Positions 1 to 6,467 are shown, counted from the stretch's first letter. The stretch: 6,519 bases of DNA from Methyloglobulus sp. (GCA_013140405.1 JABFSV010000281.1:1-6519), one strand, 5' to 3'. Notes: generated by a model from the letters alone, not told the origin. A program made the numbers and translations.

Positions 1-1074
1 CAAATCTTCACGCCGCTCAATGTCTAGTTTTACGAAAATCCGCCGGACATGGTCTTTAACTGTGGTCAATTTGATATGTAAATGGATGCCAATCTCTTCA
101 TTGCTCAAGCCTTCGGCAATCAGCAGTGCGACTTCCCTTTGCACGGGCGGGAGCTGAAACTGTTGCAAGGCACGCAACAGCCTTAACAATTGCGGTTCGT
201 GTAGTTCGATGTTGACCCCAATCATACCACTGGGTTCCTGGCTGGCATTGTCCAGCCAATGGGCATGAAACATAAATCGGCCACGGGCATTGGTAAAGTT
301 CCAAGACGGTGGTTCGGCGATTTTGCCTTGAAAAATAACGTCCAGATTACGGCAGATTTGCTTCAACTTACGAAATAAATAATCAGGGGGAGTCTTTAGG
401 TTCGCAACGCGTTCCGTCACGCCCAAAACGGGGTAGTTCGCCAAAGCCAACAAACGTTTGGCTTCCTGGCTTTGAAAAAGCAATTCGCCGCTGGTGTTCA
501 TGACCAACAGGCCGGAAGAACCGGTCTCGCTGTAGATGATGGTTTTACTGTCGCTCGCGCCCAAGGCATGGCTGATATAGGGTGTCAATTGCGGCAATAA
601 AGACTGTTCATGGTTATTGAAGGGCGAATGCTGTTTCGGCCTGAACAAGCCCAGCAGAGCCACGGGTTTGCCGTATTGATAAACAGGGGCGTAAAGAAAA
701 TGGTGTTGGTCTAATTTGCGCCAGACCAAGTTATAAGGATCTGTCGAATAGTAATCCTTTCCCCATATTGTCGAAGGATCGGTAAATACCGGATGTTGTG
801 CGAACCAGGCGGCAGAACGCATCATGCGTTCCGGTGTAAGAAAATAAGCGACAAGCTCAACGGGCAAGTTTGCCACTTCTGAGGCATCGAAGCCGAGGAT
901 ATGGTTATCAAGAATAAAAGGCGGCTTTAATGTTGTGCAGACATTGTTTTCAGACGGAATAACCGACCGCACTGCCCGTAAAAACTCGGCAATCACGATT
1001 TCTTTGTTCAAGCCTAAACAGCACAATTGGCGCAAGTAAGCGATATTATTGCTATTTTTTGGGTTTTTTATCAT
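1..1074 (-). CDS. LuxR-family transcriptional regulator, C-terminal end cut by window edge
   Basis: The minus-strand frame is open for 358 codons from the ATG at 1074-1072 to the window edge, with no stop, so the protein continues past position 1. A stop (TGA at 1089-1087) lies in frame just upstream, and this ATG is the only good start; the ribosome site before it is weak (TGGA). Residues about 310-358 form a GerE/LuxR helix-turn-helix: REVALLIAEGLSNEEIG, then TTVKDHVRRIFVKLDI, which matches the conserved pattern of this DNA-binding family. Only a short tail should be missing. Residues 1-300 show no recognisable receiver domain (no acidic pocket at the N-terminus). Residues about 125-215 (YAPVYQYGKPVALLGLF, then SSGLLVMNTSGELLF) look like a GAF/PAS-type sensor fold, but I am unsure of this. 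The product is a cytoplasmic DNA-binding regulator with an unknown signal. It is divergent from the lipoprotein-cytochrome operon, which is its most likely target by position. Confidence 0.9.
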   Translation of the reverse strand, partial: MIKNPKNSNNIAYLRQLCCLGLNKEIVIAEFLRAVRSVIPSENNVCTTLKPPFILDNHILGFDASEVANLPVELVAYFLTPERMMRSAAWFAQHPVFTDPSTIWGKDYYSTDPYNLVWRKLDQHHFLYAPVYQYGKPVALLGLFRPKQHSPFNNHEQSLLPQLTPYISHALGASDSKTIIYSETGSSGLLVMNTSGELLFQSQEAKRLLALANYPVLGVTERVANLKTPPDYLFRKLKQICRNLDVIFQGKIAEPPSWNFTNARGRFMFHAHWLDNASQEPSGMIGVNIELHEPQLLRLLRALQQFQLPPVQREVALLIAEGLSNEEIGIHLHIKLTTVKDHVRRIFVKLDIERREDL

Positions 1075-1095
1075 GATTGAATCCAGTCAATTCTT

Positions 1096-1120
1096 ATTAT
1101 GGCACTACCGTTTTGGTGGT
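1096..1120 (-). promoter_or_regulatory. Possible promoter/operator of the LuxR-type gene
   Basis: On the minus strand a CATAAT box (1101-1096) lies 21 bases before the regulator's start codon and resembles a sigma-70 -10 element. Directly upstream is an imperfect dyad, ACTACC-N5-GGTGGT (1104-1120, one mismatch per arm), placed where an operator would overlap the -35/-10 spacer. No good -35 hexamer is visible. Autoregulation by the LuxR-type protein would fit, but it is inferred from position only. Confidence 0.25.
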
Positions 1121-1216
1121 ATTTATTTTGTAAGCGCTTTTTCGTGCTTGTTCAACTGTATAAATCCCAAGTTTGGTATATCAATAGCATAATCAGTCAG
1201 ATCTCGATTGATTTAC

Positions 1217-1273
1217 AAAGGTAGCGATAAAGTATTTTTGCTAGGTTTAGGTTATCGCTTAAACCGCTACTTT
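1217..1273. repeat. Two mutually exclusive hairpins
   Basis: AGCGATAA at 1223-1230 is perfectly complementary to TTATCGCT at 1252-1259. The overlapping stretch AAAGGTAGCG (1217-1226) pairs with CGCTACTTT (1265-1273) as nine base pairs with one bulged G. Both helices use the bases TAGCG, so only one can form at a time. The arrangement is visible in the sequence; any role as an RNA switch, attenuator or binding site is speculation. It lies about 150 bases upstream of the LuxR-type start and about 740 bases upstream of the lipoprotein start. Confidence 0.45.
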
Positions 1274-1539
1274 ACAACTGGCCCAAGCACTATGCCTTTT
1301 GGGCTACCTTATGGGTTTCCTGCCATTCGGCATAGTTGATTCCGACCTGATTAGCCATTTAACCCCTGTCGGATGGCGTTAGCTTTGGGTTTTGTTAATG
1401 CTAAAGGCTTGTCGGCACTTGAAATCAACCATCTGGCATAAGCCGTAATGATTATTTAATTATTTGAAAAATTTACAGATAATTTTACGCGAGGCCATCG
1501 ACGATTACAGTTATCTCTCATGCCTGGAAAGGGCTTCTC

Positions 1540-1555
1540 CCCTCCTAAAGGAGGG
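1540..1555. repeat. GC-rich hairpin CCCTCC-TAAA-GGAGGG
   Basis: This is a perfect 6-bp GC-rich stem with a TAAA loop. On the plus strand it is followed by CGAAAAATTTA, which is not a U-tract, so it is a poor intrinsic terminator. Its right arm resembles a Shine-Dalgarno sequence, but no start codon follows at a usable distance. It could be a transcript boundary or a stability element. Confidence 0.4.
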
Positions 1556-1735
1556 CGAAAAATTTATCGACTGCTGATAGATTAATCGACAGGGACGGGC
1601 AGTTAATACTTGGCTTTTATTAAATTAAGTTGAATTTGATGCGTTAAAGGCTGTTTTTAAATACGTCTTTCAAAGACGGTGAAGCTTCAATAAAGCAATA
1701 AGAAAAAGATGATTTCTCTAAAACAACCACAAACA

Positions 1736-1783
1736 AAGGAGAAGAGTATGTTAATCCCTTTAAAATCAATGATTTTAAAATAG
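1736..1783 (+). CDS. Possible 11-codon leader peptide with a strong ribosome binding site
   Basis: AAGGAG at 1736-1741 sits six bases before the ATG at 1748, the best Shine-Dalgarno arrangement in the window. The frame (1748-1783) encodes MLIPLKSMILK and ends at TAG. Bases 1759-1779 of this frame are also a perfect 10-bp dyad, TTTAAAATCA-A-TGATTTTAAA. The stop lies four bases before the left arm of the long helix that begins at 1788, so a ribosome pausing there would cover that arm. It may be a leader peptide, the stump of a decayed secreted-protein gene, or chance. The stop comes before the inverted-repeat element, so removing that element would not lengthen the frame. The peptide matches no known leader, and codons alone cannot show that it is translated. 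Confidence 0.35.
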   Translation, partial: KEKSMLIPLKSMILK

Positions 1784-1787
1784 TCAT

Positions 1788-1935
1788 TAGCAAGTGGCTT
1801 CGATGAAGTGTAACGGACACGAGGGAGCGAAGGTATCGTTTATCCTCGATTCCATTTATACCCTAAAGGTCATTTATGCCCTTTAGGGTACAAGTGCCCT
1901 AGAGGGTACTGTGCGTTCATCGAGGTTACTTGCTA
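1788..1935 (+). ncRNA. Structured element closed by a 20-bp helix: leader RNA or MITE
   Basis: The arms 1788-1807 (TAGCAAGTGGCTTCGATGAA) and 1916-1935 pair along all 20 positions as plus-strand RNA: 17 Watson-Crick pairs and three G-U pairs (1796-1927, 1797-1926, 1799-1924). Inside are three smaller stems: CGAGG/CCTCG (1820-1824/1844-1848), a perfect 11-bp stem TACCCTAAAGG/CCTTTAGGGTA (1859-1869/1880-1890) with a 10-base loop, and a 7-bp stem at 1893-1899/1904-1910 with one G-U pair and a UAGA loop. The last two share the direct repeat TGCCCT-NN-AGGGTAC (1877-1891 and 1895-1909, 13 of 15 identical). The whole forms a multibranched fold upstream of the lipoprotein operon. The outermost bases on both ends read TA...TA, as expected for an IS630/mariner-type MITE of 144 bp with 18-bp terminal repeats. 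I cannot decide between leader RNA and mobile repeat from one copy. Confidence 0.5.
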
Positions 1936-1947
1936 TTAACACTAAAC

Positions 1948-1980
1948 GTGGATGGGGCAAGATTATCTTGCTTCATCCAC
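1948..1980 (+). promoter_or_regulatory. 15-bp hairpin upstream of the lipoprotein gene
   Basis: GTGGATGGGGCAAGA (1948-1962) pairs with 1966-1980 over 15 positions, with two G-U pairs (1955-1973, 1956-1972) and a UUA loop. No U-tract follows, so it is not an intrinsic terminator. It ends 22 bases before the ribosome binding site of the lipoprotein gene. TCCAC at 1976-1980, part of its right arm, is also complementary to GTGGA at 2005-2009 within that ribosome site. The hairpin and an SD-blocking pairing are therefore alternatives. Other possible roles are a 5' stabilising hairpin or a protein-binding dyad. Confidence 0.5.
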
Positions 1981-2011
1981 TATATCCGAGGGGTAAAAAA
2001 CTAGGTGGAAA

Positions 2012-2464
2012 ATGAAAATAATACTTATAATTTATACAGTTGGCCTAAGTTTAGTTATTGGTGGTTGTTCTATCTATGAGGCAGCACACGCGCCTGAACC
2101 TGTCGAATATAAGCAGCTAAAAGTGGGTGTCCCTCGTGACCAGGTTATTTCGTTGCTGGGTTATCCCAAAATGACCGAACAAAAAGAAAACCTGAAGACG
2201 GATAGCTTTGAATTTGTCGACGGTTATAACGCGGCTTCCAAATCCAGAATAATCCTTTATCTGGCGGGCGACCTTTTTACCGCTGGATTAGCGGAAGTCA
2301 TATTTTGGCCGTTGGAAGCGAATGCCCTGGATGGAAAACAATGTCGGGGATCTGTGACTTACAGCTCTAATGAAAAGGTCATCGGTTACGACATAAAAGA
2401 CAAGGAGGGTCAGCGTTTATGGTTTTCGCCCTTGCCTCCGCCACCAAAAAACAAACCTAATTAA
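2012..2464 (+). CDS. Outer-membrane lipoprotein with BamE/SmpA-like domain
   Basis: The 150-residue protein starts at ATG 2012, preceded by AGGTGGA at 2003-2009. A short lipoprotein signal peptide ends in IGGC, making Cys19 the predicted lipidated residue; Ser at +2 suggests sorting to the outer membrane by the Lol rule. Residues 33-71 (KQLKVGVPRDQVISLLGYP, then DSFEFVDG) follow the SmpA/OmlA (BamE-like) pattern, a small fold common in periplasmic lipoproteins. Residues 80-102 are unusually apolar (ILYLAGDLFTAGLAEVIFWP) and might contact membrane or a partner. The C-terminus is proline-rich (PLPPPP). It is longer than typical BamE and not near bam genes, so it is probably a paralogous family rather than the assembly factor itself. 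The cytochrome gene follows after 30 bp, which implies co-transcription and suggests a supporting role in export or anchoring; that role is inference. Confidence 0.8.
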   Translation: MKIILIIYTVGLSLVIGGCSIYEAAHAPEPVEYKQLKVGVPRDQVISLLGYPKMTEQKENLKTDSFEFVDGYNAASKSRIILYLAGDLFTAGLAEVIFWPLEANALDGKQCRGSVTYSSNEKVIGYDIKDKEGQRLWFSPLPPPPKNKPN

Positions 2465-2494
2465 GCAGATAAAATAACGATGGAGTAAATTGCC

Positions 2495-4201
2495 ATGAAA
2501 ATTAAAGAACTTGCACTATGTATGATGGCTGTATTGGCAACAGGTACCGTTTATGGCAGCCAGCCAAATGCTAAAAATATCGAACCAAAAACTCCGATTT
2601 ACTTGGATCAACAATGGACTAACGCTGAACGTCAAAAATTTTACTTTACACCACAGGGGTCGTACCTAATCCCTTACGCATGGTATCTGGCGCTAGAGTC
2701 CGCAAATAAACGCAACCCATTCAACGACCCTAAAAATATTCGCCGGTACGGCTATCTGGTTGACGAACACTATTCATCGGACAATCCTGACAAGCTGCCG
2801 GTCGGTTTTGCTAAAGAACCAGTTGTGCAGGGCGAAGCCTGGCTAGGCTACACATGCGCCGCTTGCCATACCAACGATATTCGTTACAAAGGCCAAACTG
2901 TGCGCGTTGACGGCGCACCGGCCTTGGCAGATTTTACGGCATTCCTCGACGGACTGAATGCCGCCTTAGATTCCACGTTGAACAACGAAAAACGGTTTAA
3001 CCGTTTTGCTAACGCTGTTTTGGGAGTTAATTCCGATCCAGCCGCACGTTTGAACCTGAAAAACCAGGTTGCCGAACATACTGATTGGCTTAAAGGCTTC
3101 GCCAATCGAAGCAAGCCTACCCATGCCTATGGTGCGGGTCGTGTCGATGCGTTCGGCGTTATTATGAACGAAGTTTTCGGGCGGGACCTTGATGTGGCGG
3201 AAAATGTCAAAGTGCCTGATGCCCCAGTCAGTTACCCTTTTCTTTGGGGAACGCCCCAACACGATTTCGTACAGTGGAACGGGTCGGCATTCAATCCCTT
3301 CGGACGCAATGTCGGTGAGGTGCTAGGTACGTTTGGGCGGGTCAACCTGGATATTACATCGCCGGAATTCGGCAAGACCACAGCCAGGGCGCGGGAATTG
3401 TTCGAACTTGAACGTTTAGTTGCAAATCTCGACAAACCGCGTTGGCCGGAAGCGTTGTTAGGCCAGATCGACCAAGCCAGTGCATTTCGAGGCCAAGTGC
3501 TGTATACCCAAGCCCATAATGGCGAAGAAAGCTGCGCCGATTGCCATTCATTGCCAGATAGTACGGGGCATTATCCATCCACGCCGCCGGAAGAAAACCT
3601 ATTTGGCGTCACGTTTATCAAAACCCACATGATACCTTTAGCGGATATTGGAACCGACCCGCTGATGGCAAAAAACTTCGCCCTTCGTAGCGTCAAAACA
3701 GGGAATGCCGCACCAGTCCTGCCAGCACCGTTTACCAATGCAGAAAACCTGCCCGCGCCGTTATTGCTTTCAATCTTGGTCGGTACTGCCGCCCAGAATA
3801 GCATCCTGGATGCACAACCGCCGTTTAGCCCACTGGAAAGCGCAGAATTGATTGGCTATCGCCAAAAAGCCGCTGGCCTGCCTCCTTATTTGCCGCCGAA
3901 TTTGCTCGCGTATCGCGCTAGGCCACTGGATGGAATTTGGGCGACAGCGCCTTATCTCCACAATGGATCGGTGGCTAGTCTTTACGAACTGCTGTTGCCG
4001 CCTGCCGAACGTAGCCAAGTGTTCTATGTCGGGAATCGGGAATTCGATTCCGATAAAATCGGATTCAAATCCAGGCCTAGTAAAAATGGATTTCGTTTAG
4101 ATACCCATCTTCCGGGCAACAGTAATTTTGGACACATTTATGGAGCTGACCTGAATGAAGATCAACGACATGATCTTTTGGAATTCTTAAAAACCTTGTA
4201 A
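2495..4201 (+). CDS. Periplasmic RoxA-like diheme cytochrome c
   Basis: The 568-residue protein starts at ATG 2495 with GGAG nine bases upstream. Residues 1-22 form a Sec signal peptide (KIKELALCMMAVLATGTVYG). Two c-type heme sites are visible: CAACH at 121-125 and CADCH at 347-351. The stretch around the first (EAWLGYTCAACHTNDIRYKG, then VRVDGAPALADFTAFL) and the C-terminal blocks 473-492 (RPLDGIWATAPYLHNGS) and 541-568 (GNSNFGHIYGADL, ending LEFLKTL) are characteristic of the large diheme cytochrome c peroxidase-like group that includes rubber oxygenase RoxA. His489 is a plausible axial heme ligand. Members act on peroxide or O2 in the periplasm or outside the cell; RoxA cleaves polyisoprene. 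The size is near full length for RoxA relatives, with no truncation or frameshift. The substrate here is unknown: homology alone does not show rubber oxidation. It is the second gene of the lipoprotein operon. Confidence 0.88.
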   Translation: MKIKELALCMMAVLATGTVYGSQPNAKNIEPKTPIYLDQQWTNAERQKFYFTPQGSYLIPYAWYLALESANKRNPFNDPKNIRRYGYLVDEHYSSDNPDKLPVGFAKEPVVQGEAWLGYTCAACHTNDIRYKGQTVRVDGAPALADFTAFLDGLNAALDSTLNNEKRFNRFANAVLGVNSDPAARLNLKNQVAEHTDWLKGFANRSKPTHAYGAGRVDAFGVIMNEVFGRDLDVAENVKVPDAPVSYPFLWGTPQHDFVQWNGSAFNPFGRNVGEVLGTFGRVNLDITSPEFGKTTARARELFELERLVANLDKPRWPEALLGQIDQASAFRGQVLYTQAHNGEESCADCHSLPDSTGHYPSTPPEENLFGVTFIKTHMIPLADIGTDPLMAKNFALRSVKTGNAAPVLPAPFTNAENLPAPLLLSILVGTAAQNSILDAQPPFSPLESAELIGYRQKAAGLPPYLPPNLLAYRARPLDGIWATAPYLHNGSVASLYELLLPPAERSQVFYVGNREFDSDKIGFKSRPSKNGFRLDTHLPGNSNFGHIYGADLNEDQRHDLLEFLKTL

Positions 4202-4278
4202 AACTGTTCCTGTAAATCATTTGCCGATCCTTTTACCGTCAGTTAATTACGGCTTCTTAACAATTAAGGTGAACAACA
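4202..4278 (+). other. Short intergenic spacer without strong terminator
   Basis: The 77-bp spacer between the cytochrome and RTX genes has only a weak dyad (CCGT/ACGG with a 9-base loop near 4237-4253) and no U-tract. This leaves read-through into the RTX gene possible. No convincing promoter is visible. Confidence 0.5.
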
Positions 4279-6063
4279 ATGAAAATTTCTTCTAACATCG
4301 AATTAGTCGGTCTAATAGCCAACAATCAAGCTACACCTCGTAGTGTTCCTATGGCAATAATTGAAGACAGGGCAATTATTATCGACTTTAATATCAATCC
4401 AACATTGACCAAATTTAACACGCCTGTTGCTTCTGGTAACGAAGACACCACCATCGCTGTCAGCTTTGGGCAATTGAAAGCGAGCGGCAATGAAGCCGAC
4501 AGCGATGGGCTAGTCGTCGGTTTTGCTATTAAGTCAGTGGGTAGCGGAATATTAAAAATCGGTGCAACCCTGGCGACAGCCAGTGCCTGGAACCCTGTCG
4601 ATAACTATATTGTCAATGCAATCGATAAGGTTTTTTGGACACCGCCCAACAATACCAATGGTGTCATAAATGCCTTTAAAGCGGTGGCTGTAGATGATGT
4701 GGGGGATGAATCCTTTGTGCCAGTTCAAGCCCAAATTAAAATTCTTCCTATTAACGATAAACCTACTTTAACGACACCTACCGCCATCACATACACAGAC
4801 ACCCTCTATGACGACACTTTTGCACCCACCCAAGGGTTTTTACAAGGTTCTGATCCGGACGTAAATCCGTTGACGTATGGCATCTATGCAGAAGCCAGCA
4901 CGGGCAATACCGTCAGCTTATTAAGTGTTACCGGCACTAAACTGACTGTCAACAAGATTACCGGCGCATTTACCGTCACCGTGGATGATTTTAATGTTGA
5001 AAGCGGGTTTGTGGGCAAAGACAGTTTCATCGTGACCGTTTCGGATGGCGTCAATACAATCCAAAAAAACTTGGTTGTCAATTATAAACAGCTAGGCGTA
5101 ACCGAAACCGAGGGCAACGACACATTAACAGGAAATGCAAGCGACAATAAGTTCGATGCTCTGGCAGGTAACGATTTTATTGACGGGAAGGGCGGCGCTG
5201 ATACCATGCGGGGCGGCTTAGGGAATGATGCGTATGTTGTGGACAATACTGGCGATAAGGTGATCGAAACATCAGCGCTCGCGGCCGAAATAGACCATAT
5301 CCTCAGTTCTATCAGTTTTGTTCTTTCAGCGAATGTAGAAAAATTGACGTTGACCGGAACAGGCGCGATCAACGGTAGTGGAAATGTGCTGAAAAATGTA
5401 TTAACGGGCAATGATGCTGCCAATATTTTAAATGGCGGTTCCAATGCAGACACCCTAATCGGTGGCTTGGGCAATGACATCTATATTGTCGATCATGCCG
5501 GTGATGTGGTGACGGAAATGTCACCTCTCGCCAGCGAAATTGATAAGGTACAAAGCACCATCAGTTACACCCTAAAAGCGAACGTTGAGAATTTGACATT
5601 GCTCGGGACTACGGCAATTAATGGGACGGGTAACACGTTGAATAATAGCATTATAGGAAATTCAGCAAACAATAATCTTAACGGGGGTTTGGGCAACGAT
5701 ACCTTGGCGGGTAAAAACGGGAATGATAATTTAACTGGGGGGCTTGGTAATGATACCTTTGTTTTCGATACCCTACCCAATGCATCCACAAACCGTGACA
5801 CCATTAGCGATTTCAATGGTTTGGCCGACACGATTAAACTTGATAACGCAGTTTTCACTAAATTCGCAGCGTTAGGAGCAGTCCCCATAACCAATTTTGT
5901 TGTGGGATCAAACGCGATAGACGGCAATGATTTCCTGATTTATAACAGTACCAACGGGATTCTCTACTACGATACTGACGGTAACGGCATTAATGCCAAA
6001 GTAGAAATTGTTGCTTTAACGGGGATGCCTGCACTGACTGCGGCTGATTTAGTTATTTTTTGA
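4279..6063 (+). CDS. Type I-secreted cadherin-like/RTX calcium-binding protein
   Basis: The 594-residue protein starts at ATG 4279 after AAGGTGA (4266-4272). There is no N-terminal signal peptide, consistent with type I secretion. Residues about 46-163 form a cadherin/Ig-like beta-sandwich (SDGLVVGFAIKSVGSG, FWTPPNNTNGVINAF, ending PINDKPTL); a second such domain spans about 164-270 (SDPDVNPLTYGI, DSFIVTVSDGVNT). RTX nonapeptides of the GGxGxDxxx type follow from 279 to 496 (GGLGNDAYV, GGLGNDIYI, GGLGNDTLA, GGLGNDTFV), which bind calcium and fold outside the cell. The end, RDTISDFNG at 506-514 and LTGMPALTAADLVIF at 580-594, is typical of type I secretion substrates. The likely role is a secreted or surface adhesin or matrix protein; no enzymatic domain is seen. 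No transporter genes are present here. The gene lies 77 bp after the cytochrome and may be part of, or read from, its transcript. Confidence 0.88.
   Translation: MKISSNIELVGLIANNQATPRSVPMAIIEDRAIIIDFNINPTLTKFNTPVASGNEDTTIAVSFGQLKASGNEADSDGLVVGFAIKSVGSGILKIGATLATASAWNPVDNYIVNAIDKVFWTPPNNTNGVINAFKAVAVDDVGDESFVPVQAQIKILPINDKPTLTTPTAITYTDTLYDDTFAPTQGFLQGSDPDVNPLTYGIYAEASTGNTVSLLSVTGTKLTVNKITGAFTVTVDDFNVESGFVGKDSFIVTVSDGVNTIQKNLVVNYKQLGVTETEGNDTLTGNASDNKFDALAGNDFIDGKGGADTMRGGLGNDAYVVDNTGDKVIETSALAAEIDHILSSISFVLSANVEKLTLTGTGAINGSGNVLKNVLTGNDAANILNGGSNADTLIGGLGNDIYIVDHAGDVVTEMSPLASEIDKVQSTISYTLKANVENLTLLGTTAINGTGNTLNNSIIGNSANNNLNGGLGNDTLAGKNGNDNLTGGLGNDTFVFDTLPNASTNRDTISDFNGLADTIKLDNAVFTKFAALGAVPITNFVVGSNAIDGNDFLIYNSTNGILYYDTDGNGINAKVEIVALTGMPALTAADLVIF
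5164..5661 (+). repeat. Tandem 83-residue RTX repeat (two copies)
   Basis: Residues 296-378 and 379-461 of the RTX protein are two consecutive 83-residue copies. Both run through an RTX motif (GGLGND-YVVD / GGLGND-YIVD), an acidic linker (ALAAEID / PLASEID), a beta-rich stretch (ISFVLSANVEKLTL / ISYTLKANVENLTL) and a closing AINGSGN / AINGTGN. The DNA of the copies has diverged, so this is an old duplication rather than a recent slippage event. Confidence 0.8.
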
Positions 6064-6467
6064 CGGGTTAAAAGTCGTACCGCCATAGTTTTTGCACAAC
6101 AGCCAAAAAGATACGGAAAAACTTGCTAGGTAGAATCAGGGATGGTTCACTTTGTCCGATTTTTTATAGGGACAAAATAGAACAAATTGGATTGATTATT
6201 TTTAGGACGATTTCAATATTGAACGGGTTATGCTCTTTTCTAAAAATAGTCAGTTGGAATTTTTTTTGGCGAGCCGCAAACTCGAAACCGTACTGTATAG
6301 GATTGGCGGTATTTTTTAACGAGACGGTGAAAGAATTGTAAAAAACCACTATAAATTGTATTTATACTTTTTCATATATTTGATTAGTATAGGGATATAT
6401 GGACAAGTTGATTCCTCTCATGCTTCGACGACCGAAGGACTTAACCAGAGTTTCCTATAATATAACC
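6064..6467. other. AT-rich non-coding stretch after the RTX gene
   Basis: No convincing gene is seen. A 72-codon plus-strand frame from a TTG at 6123 and a 61-codon minus-strand frame overlap each other, lack good ribosome sites and have no recognisable composition. A 7-bp stem TTTGTCC/GGACAAA (6151-6157/6170-6176) is the first hairpin after the RTX stop but lacks a following U-tract. CTTCG/CGAAG forms a small stem at 6423-6427/6433-6437. Confidence 0.6.

Larger units (their letters stand above)
1075..1735. other. Gene-poor divergent intergenic region, left part
   Basis: No reading frame here has both a start with a ribosome site and a credible protein. The stretch holds several dyads: the operator-like repeat at 1104-1120, competing hairpins at 1217-1273, GCCCAA/TTGGGC at 1281-1286/1299-1304, ACTATGCC/GGCATAGT at 1289-1296/1329-1336, a GC-rich hairpin at 1540-1555 and CGTCTTT-C-AAAGACG at 1664-1678. 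The promoters for the genes on either side must lie in this gap, but I could not assign a convincing plus-strand one. On the minus strand, between about 1285 and 1450, two short frames overlap (ending at TAA and TAG). They could be a decayed gene remnant, but I do not recognise them. Confidence 0.7.

Noticed and set aside
98..304. 68-codon minus-strand frame inside the LuxR-type gene
   Set aside because: It is a different frame of the same strand overlapping the well-supported LuxR helix-turn-helix coding sequence.
1101..1116. Sigma-54 promoter (TGGCAC at 1100-1105)
   Set aside because: The TGGCAC half is present, but the required TTGC element at the right spacing is absent (TTTT instead).
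1636..1664. Sigma-70 promoter TTGATG with AAATAC
   Set aside because: The -35 is acceptable but the -10 matches poorly, so it cannot be told from chance in AT-rich sequence.
5082..5480. 132-codon minus-strand frame opposite the RTX gene
   Set aside because: It is antisense to repetitive RTX coding sequence, which leaves long open antisense frames; the serine/proline-rich product is an artefact of that.
6151..6176. Terminator for the RTX gene at TTTGTCC/GGACAAA
   Set aside because: A 7-bp AT-leaning stem with a 12-base loop and no U-tract after it is too weak to call.
6123..6341. 72-codon plus-strand frame starting at TTG
   Set aside because: It has no good ribosome site, a rare start codon, AT-rich low-information composition and an overlapping opposite-strand frame; nothing in it is recognisable.
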